From: an uncultured bacterium
GTDB taxonomy: Bacteria; Patescibacteriota; Minisyncoccia; SW-4-49-11
NCBI GenBank assembly: GCA_937864235.1
Contig: CALMJI010000017.1
Span: 1-41,982 of the forward strand
Direction: 5' to 3'
Length of the DNA: 41,982 bases
Part shown: positions 17,669 through 25,056 of the stretch, one piece after another
How positions within the stretch are numbered: position 1 is the stretch's first letter
Layout: every line of letters begins with the position of its first letter
Notes under the pieces: generated by a model
Seen by the model: the letters and a program-made list of their open reading frames with translations, nothing else
Database searches by the model: none
Told to the model about the DNA's origin: nothing
Made by a program: the position numbers and the translations under genes

Positions 17669-18709
17669 TTATAGCCCTAACAAACCAATAGTAAGTCCTA
17701 TAACACTCATCACCAAAGATATAATCCAGAATCTCATCACAATTTTGGTCTCAGGCCAACCAAGTGCTTGAAAATGATGATGAATTGGAGCAGCTAAGAA
17801 TATTTTTTTCTTTAGAAATTTTTTCGACAACATCTGAGCAATAGATGAAAATCCTTCTACAAAGAATAGGAACCCAATAATTGGTAATATCACCAGAGAA
17901 TTAGTCAGCATAGCTCCAACTGCTAATACAGCACCTAGAGGAAAAGCTCCTGTTCCTCCCATAAAGAATCTAGCTGGATGAATATTAAACCATAAAAAAG
18001 CCATCAGGGCTCCGATCAAGGTACTCATAAATATTGCCAAGGATATATTACCTTGTACCAAAGCTAATGCTGACAATACACCCAATGGAGGTATTATAGA
18101 TCCTGCCAAGAGACCATCAAGCCCATCGGTAATATCAACCGCATTCATAATGAATACAACCAAGATTATAAATATAGGAATATACCAAAGCCCTAATTCG
18201 ATATCTGTTGGTAAGCCAAGTACTGCCCCTCCAGGAATATGAAAAGAAGTCCATTCTAGCTTAAAAGTAAACCAATAAGCTCCAAAGCCTGCAATTAATA
18301 GTTGCAGACCTAACTTTAACTTCACCCCTAAGCCTTTTATTTTACCAATACCTCTAATATTAGCAATATCATCAATAGCCCCCAATAGACCTGCCGAAAC
18401 CAAAAAAGCAAGAGGCAAAAAAGTCTCGGAGCGAGTCAGATTAAAAGCCAAAGTCAACAAAGCTGTAATAATCCAGAACAATATACCTGCCATAGTAGGA
18501 GTACCTTGTTTATGCTGATGAAATTTATTAAAAATTGGTACAGCTTTATTATCCCAAGTCTCTTCTCTAATATTCTTCCCCAATTTAGTACGGAATAAAA
18601 ATTCCGTCAAAAACGGAGTTAATATAATTCCGAAGACAAAAGCCAAAACAGCAAATCCAAAGATTCTAACCACCGCTATTACTGTATTTATATCTTGAAT
18701 ATACTCCAT
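17669..18709 (-). CDS. mraY: Phospho-N-acetylmuramoyl-pentapeptide transferase
   Basis: Transfers phospho-MurNAc-pentapeptide from UDP to undecaprenyl phosphate, making lipid I. About ten membrane spans and most family motifs are present: KQGTPTMAGI (68-77), D113-D114 of GAIDD, MNAVDITDGLDGLLAG (188-203) and PIHHHFQALGW (308-318). Two positions differ from the usual pattern. The Lys of DDxxK is Asn (N117), and the motif normally FMGDTGS reads FMGGTGA, so the expected catalytic or Mg-binding Asp is G252 (GGA in the DNA). It leads the mraY-deacylase-murD-ftsW block and has its own promoter. Confidence 0.93.
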   Translation of the reverse strand: MEYIQDINTVIAVVRIFGFAVLAFVFGIILTPFLTEFLFRTKLGKNIREETWDNKAVPIFNKFHQHKQGTPTMAGILFWIITALLTLAFNLTRSETFLPLAFLVSAGLLGAIDDIANIRGIGKIKGLGVKLKLGLQLLIAGFGAYWFTFKLEWTSFHIPGGAVLGLPTDIELGLWYIPIFIILVVFIMNAVDITDGLDGLLAGSIIPPLGVLSALALVQGNISLAIFMSTLIGALMAFLWFNIHPARFFMGGTGAFPLGAVLAVGAMLTNSLVILPIIGFLFFVEGFSSIAQMLSKKFLKKKIFLAAPIHHHFQALGWPETKIVMRFWIISLVMSVIGLTIGLLGL

Positions 18710-18735
18710 ATATATTTATATTAAGAATTGAATAT

Positions 18736-18764
18736 ATTATATCAAATACAAATCTAAAATACAA
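18736..18764 (-). promoter_or_regulatory. Promoter of the mraY cell-wall block
   Basis: On the minus strand TTGTAT (18759-18764), a 17-bp spacer and TATAAT (18736-18741) are seen. The -10 carries the TGN extension (TGATATAAT). RNA would start about 20 nt before the mraY ATG. Confidence 0.65.
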
Positions 18765-18810
18765 TATCATATACTAGATGAGATGAACTTAGACAAAATA
18801 TATTGTAAAT

Positions 18811-18947
18811 TGTCCTCCTTTGCCTGCCTGCGGTAGGCAGGGAGGAGGTGGCACGGAGTGACCGTAGGTGGATTGAGTTATAGTTTGTGTTTTATCCACC
18901 CTCCCCCTACGGGTACTCCCTCCTAAGGGAGACAAAAGTAAGAATTC
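18811..18947 (+). repeat. Palindromic element, family B, copy upstream of mraY
   Basis: This is the fullest family-B copy. The left half runs from TGTCCTCCTTT to GTAGGTGGATTGAG and the right half from TTTATCCACCCTCCCCCTAC to GGGAGACAAAAGTAAGAATT; the two halves pair imperfectly. The left arm holds an extra small hairpin, CCTGCC-TGCGG-TAGGCAGG. The element fills most of the 324-bp gap between mraY and the 19034 gene (18710-19033), which contains no gene. With the copy at 13365-13499 it brackets the cell-wall block as a direct repeat about 5.4 kb apart. Confidence 0.85.
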
Positions 18948-19033
18948 TTTTATTATAAAAGTACAAGCAAATATAAGTTTAGCTTACATACATCGTAAAT
19001 TGTCTACGATGTTTTTAATCTTATTCAATTATA

Positions 19034-21571
19034 TTATTGTAATTGCTCTAATTTGAGACGAGCAGCTTCTGCATTAGGGTCTAGCTCCAAGACTTTCTGA
19101 TAATTCTGTACAGCTAAATCAGTTTTTTTCTGAGCTTCATATAATTCCCCTAATTTGAAATATACATTTGTATACTCTGGGAAGGTTTCTAATAGTTTAT
19201 TATACACTGCTAAAGCCTCAGTGTATTGCTTATTGTTCTGATAAGCTACTCCTAATAAATAAGCCAGATCTTGATTAGTAGTTAAATTATTAGAAACTGT
19301 GAAACTAACATATTTAGTTAAAATATCAACTTGCTCAGCATATTCTTGATTAAGAGCTAAAATATCATAATAATTCTGATAAGCCTGTATAAAGTATATA
19401 TTCTTTTCTATTGAAGACTTCAAAATTGTTTTGGCTTTATTAATTTGTTCAATATTAAATTCCTGACCTTTTTGAGCTTGTCTAGCATAATATTGAGCTT
19501 CATAAATGTCCCAATATAATGAGTTTCTTTGTAATTCTCTACCTTGAGATATTAATGACAAGTACTCATTTTCATCAATTACTCCATACCTTTGAATAGT
19601 TAAATATAAATCTAATTTCCAATACACGGTTCTGGCATCTGATGGAAAACTTTTCTTATAATTATCAATCATAGCTTGAGTAGAAGTAATTTTATTTTGT
19701 AAATTATTCTGTTTTTCAGAATCTATATTTCTACTATCAGACTCTCTAGTAGAATTAGCAAGTTCAATAGCATCTCTATCAATTTGTTGAATAAGTGCTG
19801 GAATATATAATTGAGCATATTCAATAATATACGGAGACTTATTTTGAGCTTGAGCTAACAAAACTACTTGATCTGATAAATTATCCTGCACCTGACTAGC
19901 TTTTACAATATATTCTTGTGATTTTATAATATTATAAAACCTTGTAGAGACAAATAATACTGTAGCAATACCAAATAATATAATAAAAGTCAATAAAGAT
20001 GAAATTGAAGCTGGAACTTTACTAATATCTAAATTTAAGTTAAATATCGGTTTGAAATATTTAGATATAATACTACTCCACAAAAGCAAAATCATAATAA
20101 ATAAAACTTTTGTAATTACAGTAAATGGGATCAAGAATAAACCACTAATAGCTATTCCTAGGGTATAGATTTCAATAGGAATAGTCTTATGAATAAATAA
20201 TAATCGCAAAATTCCACCCAAAATCCAAATTCCCAAAACTAAAATTATAATACTAACTATCACTCCATTACGAACCACTATGTTGGCTATCTCATTATAT
20301 AATGTTTCAAAACTAAAGTCTGAGATTTGTGTTTCAGTCACAGAAGGAGTAAATTTATTCCAAGCATACATTATATTACCGCTACCAAACCAAGTATCTG
20401 TCTGTAAACTTTGTTTAGCAATGGATAAAGTAGTATCAATATTAGGTACAGTTAAAGTTGAATATTCTGGAAATTGTGAATTATTTTGAAATGGTCTAAT
20501 TATAGCTAGAGCTATTAATACTATCCCGATAATTCCATATATAAAAGATACTCTACTAGTAATTAATCTCTTATTTTGGGATAGATTATTTTTCATTAAT
20601 TTATTTATATAAAATATAGTATTAATTACTAAAGCTACTACAGTCAGAATATACATAGAATAATCTGGCAATCTAATTAATATTGCAATATGTGTAAATA
20701 CAGCTATATGATATAAAAATGCTAAGATTTTAGCTGATATATTCCTAGACTGATTCTGAAAGAAAAATATAAAAATAATATTAAAGACCAATAAACTAAT
20801 AAATATTAATTCCTGAGGAGCTTCAGTCAACCATGACCCTGTAGTCTGTAACTTCGTTAGAATTGGTAATAAAGAAGTAAATTTTGGAATATAAATTGCA
20901 ATAGCTCCAACTAATAATCCAATCAAAGATATGCAAGAGAAAGAAAATAATAAAATATCAAATGTTTTTTTCTTAAAGAAAACTTTTAATAATATATATA
21001 ATAAAATCAAAAATCCAATAAATATACCAGCATCAAAAATACGAGTTATACTACCCCAAAAAGCAATTTGATTAGGGTTAACAAAAGATATAATCAACAC
21101 AACTAATCCAAATATAAATAAAATAATATCCCCTAAATTGATCCTGACAATATGTTTAATTCCACCAAATATCCATAACACACTAGACAATATCAAAAGT
21201 CCAGCTATCCCAAATACAAATCCAATAGACTTAGGCAATTGCCAAATATTAGCCCAATCTATAACTACAATAGCAGATAATATAGATAAGAATATCGTTG
21301 TATAAATTAACAATATCCATTGTGGTTTAGATAATTTATCATTCTGATTTTTCTCAGATATTATATCAGGATTTTGTTTAAGAACATTTTTCTCATCAGA
21401 AAATTTTTCTTTTTGTATTGATTTTGGATTATAGAATTCTACTAATTCAGGTTGTGTCTTGGTGGATTCACTAATCTCTGATTGTTTTATACCAGTAATA
21501 TTAGAAATATTTTCTACTTCCTCTTTATTAGATACTACCTTTTCTTTGAGATTTCTTAAATCTATTGCCAT
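19034..21571 (-). CDS. Large polytopic membrane protein with C-terminal TPRs, Wzy/O-antigen-ligase-like
   Basis: The 845-residue protein has a polar N terminus (about 1-80), a dozen or more membrane spans (about 84-560) and a periplasmic-type C-terminal part with TPRs. The clearest repeats are at about 740-845 (AYLLGVAYQNNKQYTEALAVYNKLLE; VYFKLGELYEAQKKTDLAVQNYQKVLELDPN). A large loop around TWFGSGNIMYAWNKFTP resembles the substrate loop of O-antigen-ligase-like proteins with TPR tails. Assignment to glycan polymerisation or ligation is therefore by architecture only. It lies downstream of the 841-residue surface protein on the same strand, with a promoter of its own. Confidence 0.75.
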   Translation of the reverse strand: MAIDLRNLKEKVVSNKEEVENISNITGIKQSEISESTKTQPELVEFYNPKSIQKEKFSDEKNVLKQNPDIISEKNQNDKLSKPQWILLIYTTIFLSILSAIVVIDWANIWQLPKSIGFVFGIAGLLILSSVLWIFGGIKHIVRINLGDIILFIFGLVVLIISFVNPNQIAFWGSITRIFDAGIFIGFLILLYILLKVFFKKKTFDILLFSFSCISLIGLLVGAIAIYIPKFTSLLPILTKLQTTGSWLTEAPQELIFISLLVFNIIFIFFFQNQSRNISAKILAFLYHIAVFTHIAILIRLPDYSMYILTVVALVINTIFYINKLMKNNLSQNKRLITSRVSFIYGIIGIVLIALAIIRPFQNNSQFPEYSTLTVPNIDTTLSIAKQSLQTDTWFGSGNIMYAWNKFTPSVTETQISDFSFETLYNEIANIVVRNGVIVSIIILVLGIWILGGILRLLFIHKTIPIEIYTLGIAISGLFLIPFTVITKVLFIMILLLWSSIISKYFKPIFNLNLDISKVPASISSLLTFIILFGIATVLFVSTRFYNIIKSQEYIVKASQVQDNLSDQVVLLAQAQNKSPYIIEYAQLYIPALIQQIDRDAIELANSTRESDSRNIDSEKQNNLQNKITSTQAMIDNYKKSFPSDARTVYWKLDLYLTIQRYGVIDENEYLSLISQGRELQRNSLYWDIYEAQYYARQAQKGQEFNIEQINKAKTILKSSIEKNIYFIQAYQNYYDILALNQEYAEQVDILTKYVSFTVSNNLTTNQDLAYLLGVAYQNNKQYTEALAVYNKLLETFPEYTNVYFKLGELYEAQKKTDLAVQNYQKVLELDPNAEAARLKLEQLQ

Positions 21572-21594
21572 ATTTAAATCTATTTATAATATTT

Positions 21595-21603
21595 ATTATA
21601 TCA
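21595..21603 (-). promoter_or_regulatory. Extended -10 promoter for the 19034-21571 gene
   Basis: TGATATAAT on the minus strand lies 24 bp before the ATG at 21571. No convincing -35 box is seen, as expected for an extended -10 promoter. Confidence 0.5.
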
Positions 21604-21617
21604 TGAATCATACATAA

Positions 21618-21643
21618 GTTCTAGTGCATATATACACTAGAAC
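21618..21643 (-). terminator. Hairpin overlapping the stop of the 841-residue surface protein gene
   Basis: GTTCTAGTG (21618-21626) and CACTAGAAC (21635-21643) form a perfect 9-bp stem with an 8-nt loop. The stem includes the TAG stop codon (21637-21639). There is no T-tract, so this could be a weak terminator or an RNA-stabilising structure at the gene end. Confidence 0.5.
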
Positions 21644-24162
21644 TCAGTCACAAAAACCTTAAAGCTTCCACTAGCAGGATCTTGAGCTACTCCAGAGTTA
21701 TTGTTAAACCTAACTGTAACAGTATTAGCAACACTCACCCAAGCTGTAAAATTAGAATTTGCAGCCGGAACACTACCATTAGGAATTCCAAGGGATACTA
21801 CATCATTCAAATTAGCTCCAGTGACAGTGACTGTCAAATCAGTAAAGCTACCATTATTAGTAGAAGCAAAATCTAAAGTAGCTGTAGCGGTAAGTCCCTG
21901 ATTGATAGTTTGTCTTACTCCCCCACTAGTAGTAAGGAATAAATTCGTACCATTCCATTCCACAGCACCAGCTTCTGGAGTGGTTAAGTTAGTACCAGAA
22001 GTAAATTTAAGCGGAGCAGTATTAGCAGTAGCCGTACCAGCAGCTAAATGTAATTTAGCTGTTGGAGTATCCGTCCCAATCCCAATATTCCCGCCAGGAG
22101 TTATTATCATCCTCCGTGATAAAGTAGTCACTCCACCAGTATAAAATGCGTTAATACCTGTATTAAATATAATGGAACCACTAGTTGCATTCCTTAAATA
22201 AGTCCCACTATAACCAACAGACCCTCGTCCAGCACTGAGATTAAGGTCTGCTCCTTGATGCACTGAGTAATTTTCCCCAACTACAGCGCTTGCTCCTATT
22301 ATTTGTGCTGCAGGCAAAGTGGCTGCTGTTCCCTCTCCCGTTCCCACCACTATTGTATTATCTGTCAATACTCTCATCCTCTCTGTCGCATTTGTCCTTA
22401 TTGACAATGCCTGTGCATCAATTGTCCCTAGATAATTACTTGTTGGATTCGTCCCGCTGTTACCTGTTGTTGCCCAGAGCAAAGAATTGTTTGGACTCGT
22501 CCAGCTTAAAACTCCTGTAGTAGTGCTTGTCAAGATTTGTCCATTGGCCGTAGCTGCTGCATTCGGCAAGGTATACGATGTATTGCTACCGGTTGACGGG
22601 GCATTGAACTGCACGGAAACTGAAGAGGATGAAATCATTAACCCTCCTGCGACATGCAAAAGACTGTTTGGAGTATCCGTCCCAATCCCAATATTCCCGC
22701 CAGGAGTTATTATCATCCTCCGTGATAAAGTAGTCACTCCACCAGTATAAAATGCGTTAATACCTGTATTAAATATAATGGAACCACTAGTTGCATTCCT
22801 TAAATAAGTCCCACTATAACCAACAGACCCTCGTCCAGCACTGAGATTAAGGTCTGCTCCTTGATGCACTGAGTAATTTTCCCCAACTACAGCGCTTGCT
22901 CCTATTATTTGTGCTGCAGGCAAAGTGGCTGCTGTTCCCTCTCCCGTTCCCACCACTATTGTATTATCTGTCAATACTCTCATCCTCTCTGTCGCATTTG
23001 TCCTTATTGACAATGCCTGTGCATTACTTGTCCCTAGATAATTACTTGTTGGATTCGTCCCGCTGTTACCTGTTAATGACCAGCCAGAACCAGAACCGGC
23101 ACTGGTCCAACTTAATACTCCACTACCGTTTGTACTCAATACTTGATTGATTGTACCATCTGCACTTGGTAAGGTATAAGTTGTACTTCCAGCAGCTGCA
23201 GCGGGGGCAAAGCCTACAAATCCTGAGGTAGATCCAGATAATCTCAAGGTTCCTCTTATATCCAGAGCTGAACCTGGTGTTGTTGTGCCTATACCAATAT
23301 TACCAGTTCCTAGAATCCTCATTCGCTCATTAGCACCATTAACTCCTGTGAAGAATCTTATATCTTGAGCGGTTGGATTAGTGGTAGCTAATATCAGAGG
23401 CTGGGCACTTGTTGTTCCTAATCTTGTACCACTACTTCCATTCCAAGCATCTGTTGTTGCATTCCCTGCCAATGCCCAACCTGTACTTGTAGTTAAGGAC
23501 CCACTATTTAATGAACTCAAATTTACTTGACTAAACTGACCACTACTATTAGCTAATAATACTCTATCAAAACCTACCGGTGTGGATGCATTAGCCGTTC
23601 CACCTAGTGAAGTAGCAACTACATTACCACTTACGTCCAAAGATAATGTATCAGTATCAGTACCACCATTAGCTGCCACCAATCTCATAGCATTAATTGC
23701 TGAGACTGCTGACCCTATTCTTTTACGAGGAGAGAAAACCTCCTCATAGGAGCCATTATTATCCATATCTAATTGTAACTCTAGCCACAATGAGTCATCA
23801 TTTATTGTACTAATTGTTGTATTCTGACTTCCTAATAGAACTTCAAATCTCCCATCACTGACAGATAATAATGGAGATACGCCTGTTCCTGCATAGTTGG
23901 TAAACCCATCTCTTATCTCTTCATATATAACTGTACCAGCAGAACTAGTATTATATAATATAAACTTTGCTCTATATGATCCTTCTAAAAGAGTTCCATC
24001 GTTCTTGACTATAGTTCCAGAATATGGAATCTGTGGGTTAATACCTGTATTGGCTGAAGTAATGTTAATATTAAATAAATATATAGCCAGAAACAAAAAT
24101 CCTAATAATATAATTTTATTACTTTTGATTTCAGATATGTTTTGTACAATTGGGTGAGTCAT
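21637..24162 (-). CDS. Large repetitive surface protein with tail-fibre-like GNIGIGT repeats
   Basis: The 841-residue product has an N-terminal membrane anchor or signal segment (about 18-37, ILLGFLFLAIYLFNINITSA). A beta-rich domain follows (about 40-150, GINPQIPYSGTIVKNDG... RFEVLLGSQNTTIS), then a long region built of repeated modules. Each module carries NIGIGT(T/D)TP followed by a strand-rich unit (YTLP... NGQVLSTNGSGVLSW-type). Such units occur in phage tail fibres and bacterial surface fibres. Residues about 364-498 and 566-700 are near-identical. No chaperone peptidase (S74) domain is seen at the C terminus. It is probably a secreted or anchored fibrous surface protein; an adhesive role is inference. 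Confidence 0.8.
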   Translation of the reverse strand: MTHPIVQNISEIKSNKIILLGFLFLAIYLFNINITSANTGINPQIPYSGTIVKNDGTLLEGSYRAKFILYNTSSAGTVIYEEIRDGFTNYAGTGVSPLLSVSDGRFEVLLGSQNTTISTINDDSLWLELQLDMDNNGSYEEVFSPRKRIGSAVSAINAMRLVAANGGTDTDTLSLDVSGNVVATSLGGTANASTPVGFDRVLLANSSGQFSQVNLSSLNSGSLTTSTGWALAGNATTDAWNGSSGTRLGTTSAQPLILATTNPTAQDIRFFTGVNGANERMRILGTGNIGIGTTTPGSALDIRGTLRLSGSTSGFVGFAPAAAAGSTTYTLPSADGTINQVLSTNGSGVLSWTSAGSGSGWSLTGNSGTNPTSNYLGTSNAQALSIRTNATERMRVLTDNTIVVGTGEGTAATLPAAQIIGASAVVGENYSVHQGADLNLSAGRGSVGYSGTYLRNATSGSIIFNTGINAFYTGGVTTLSRRMIITPGGNIGIGTDTPNSLLHVAGGLMISSSSVSVQFNAPSTGSNTSYTLPNAAATANGQILTSTTTGVLSWTSPNNSLLWATTGNSGTNPTSNYLGTIDAQALSIRTNATERMRVLTDNTIVVGTGEGTAATLPAAQIIGASAVVGENYSVHQGADLNLSAGRGSVGYSGTYLRNATSGSIIFNTGINAFYTGGVTTLSRRMIITPGGNIGIGTDTPTAKLHLAAGTATANTAPLKFTSGTNLTTPEAGAVEWNGTNLFLTTSGGVRQTINQGLTATATLDFASTNNGSFTDLTVTVTGANLNDVVSLGIPNGSVPAANSNFTAWVSVANTVTVRFNNNSGVAQDPASGSFKVFVTEF
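22062..22468. repeat. Internal duplication of the surface-protein gene, copy 1
   Basis: These 407 bp match 22668-23074 at an offset of 606 bp with only two mismatches, both near 22418-22421. The copies are in the same reading frame (202 codons apart) and in direct orientation. Identity extends to third codon positions, so duplication or gene conversion is recent. Confidence 0.95.
22668..23074. repeat. Internal duplication of the surface-protein gene, copy 2
   Basis: Partner of 22062-22468. The intervening 199 bp, encoding one TLPNAAATANGQ-type module, differs from the sequence after copy 2, so the repeat unit is a cassette inside a longer array of diverged modules. Confidence 0.95.
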
Positions 24163-24211
24163 TATTTATAAATATTTATTTTGTAATTATGTAATATATA
24201 CTATATTTTTT

Positions 24212-24240
24212 ATTATATCATCTATCTCAAATAAGTTCAA
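24212..24240 (-). promoter_or_regulatory. Promoter of the 841-residue surface protein gene
   Basis: On the minus strand TTGAAC (24235-24240), a 17-bp spacer and TATAAT (24212-24217) are seen, with the TGN extension (TGATATAAT). RNA would start about 43 nt before the ATG at 24162. Confidence 0.7.
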
Positions 24241-24264
24241 GTACAAAATTGTGGGTAACTTATA

Positions 24265-24293
24265 TTGACAACATTCAGTATATAATTTAATAT
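24265..24293 (+). promoter_or_regulatory. Strong promoter of the type IV prepilin gene
   Basis: A perfect -35 TTGACA (24265-24270), a 17-bp spacer and TAATAT (24288-24293) lie 37-65 bp before the ATG at 24330. A perfect -35 fits a highly expressed major pilin. It is back to back with the surface-protein promoter, 25 bp apart. Confidence 0.7.
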
Positions 24294-24329
24294 ATATATG
24301 AGTTATCATTAACATTAATCAAAACTCAT

Positions 24330-24830
24330 ATGAATACATACTCAGCCCCTCAAAGAAAAGGTTTTACCTTACTAGAAATCTTATTAGTTATTGCTGCTAT
24401 TGGTATCTTAGCTGCCATTGTCCTAGTTGCTATTAACCCTAATCGTCAATTAGCTCAAGCTCGTAATGCTCAAAGAAGATCTGATGTGTTAGCTATCTCT
24501 AATGCCGTATATCAAAAAATTATTGATGAGGCTAATGCTGGTACATCAAATACCTTAACTGCAATAACTACTACTGTTGCAGAAATTTATAAAAGCGGTA
24601 CTACTACAGGAACAACAGGATGTACTGGTACTCCTATTGACTTAGCTGCTGTAGCTAGTGATGCTGGAGCTGATATTGTTCCACTATATTTAGCACAAGT
24701 CCCACAAGATCCTTCTGAGGGGGCTACTGCTGTTTGTAGTGGATATACAATAGTAAAAGATGCTAATAATCGTATTACAGTAGCTGCTCCTAATGCTGAA
24801 TTATCTGCTACAATATCTGTAACTAGATAA
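24330..24830 (+). CDS. Type IV prepilin (major pilin candidate)
   Basis: The subunit of a type IV pilus or pseudopilus. The class III signal KGFTLLEILLV is textbook: prepilin peptidase would cut after G11, leaving F12 as residue 1 and E16 as the conserved Glu5. A hydrophobic helix (about 12-32) is followed by an alpha-helical stalk (NRQLAQARNAQRRSDVLAISNAVYQKI) and a small Ala/Thr-rich globular domain. The cysteines C104-type (TGCTG) and C130-type (AVCSG) could form a disulphide loop. Total length is 166 residues. It is a single-gene unit with its own strong promoter and terminator. No pilus ATPase, peptidase or platform gene is in the window. Confidence 0.92.
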   Translation: MNTYSAPQRKGFTLLEILLVIAAIGILAAIVLVAINPNRQLAQARNAQRRSDVLAISNAVYQKIIDEANAGTSNTLTAITTTVAEIYKSGTTTGTTGCTGTPIDLAAVASDAGADIVPLYLAQVPQDPSEGATAVCSGYTIVKDANNRITVAAPNAELSATISVTR

Positions 24831-24854
24831 TTATATTCTATATATAGAATATAC

Positions 24855-24884
24855 AAAAAGATGGGTAATATTACCCATCTTTTT
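24855..24884 (+). terminator. Intrinsic terminator of the prepilin gene
   Basis: AAAAAGATGGGTAA pairs perfectly with the following TTACCCATCTTTTT and runs into GTTTTT. It starts 25 bp after the stop and is a textbook rho-independent terminator. Confidence 0.92.
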
Positions 24885-24998
24885 GTTTTTATAATTTTAC
24901 AACAATACTATGTTTTTTAATTGTTCTTTTATCTATATATACTAAAGTTTAACATTATATTATATAGTTAAAAGATAAACCATATAAATTATTTAAGT

Positions 24999-25031
24999 AA
25001 AATATATTGTTTTATAAAAACAATATATTTT
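24999..25031. other. Perfect 15-bp AT-rich hairpin between convergent genes
   Basis: AAAATATATTGTTTT (24999-25013) and its exact inverse (25017-25031) are separated by three bases. It lies 26 bp past the stop of the phosphohexomutase gene on the minus strand, and may serve as its terminator. The absence of a GC core makes it a weak one. Confidence 0.6.
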
Positions 25032-25056
25032 ATAATGAGTATTAGAATAAGATATA

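Noticed and set aside
13365-18947. Composite transposon made of two family-B elements and the cell-wall block
   Set aside because: There is no transposase and no target-site duplication can be recognised, and the enclosed genes are essential housekeeping functions. It is kept as a repeat-bracketed block only.
22062-23074. CRISPR or tandem-repeat array
   Set aside because: There are only two long copies with a 606-bp period, in frame within a coding sequence; no short regularly spaced repeats or cas genes occur.
22290-23150. Plus-strand open frames repeated inside the surface-protein gene
   Set aside because: They are antisense shadows of the duplicated cassette; their likeness to each other comes only from the DNA duplication.
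21637-24162. Prophage tail region
   Set aside because: The tail-fibre-like repeats are not accompanied by any capsid, terminase, portal, tail-tube or integrase gene; the neighbours are envelope and pilin genes and the protein has its own membrane anchor.
24587-24856. Minus-strand open frame opposite the prepilin gene
   Set aside because: It is antisense to a well-supported prepilin with its own promoter and terminator, and its product has no features of its own.
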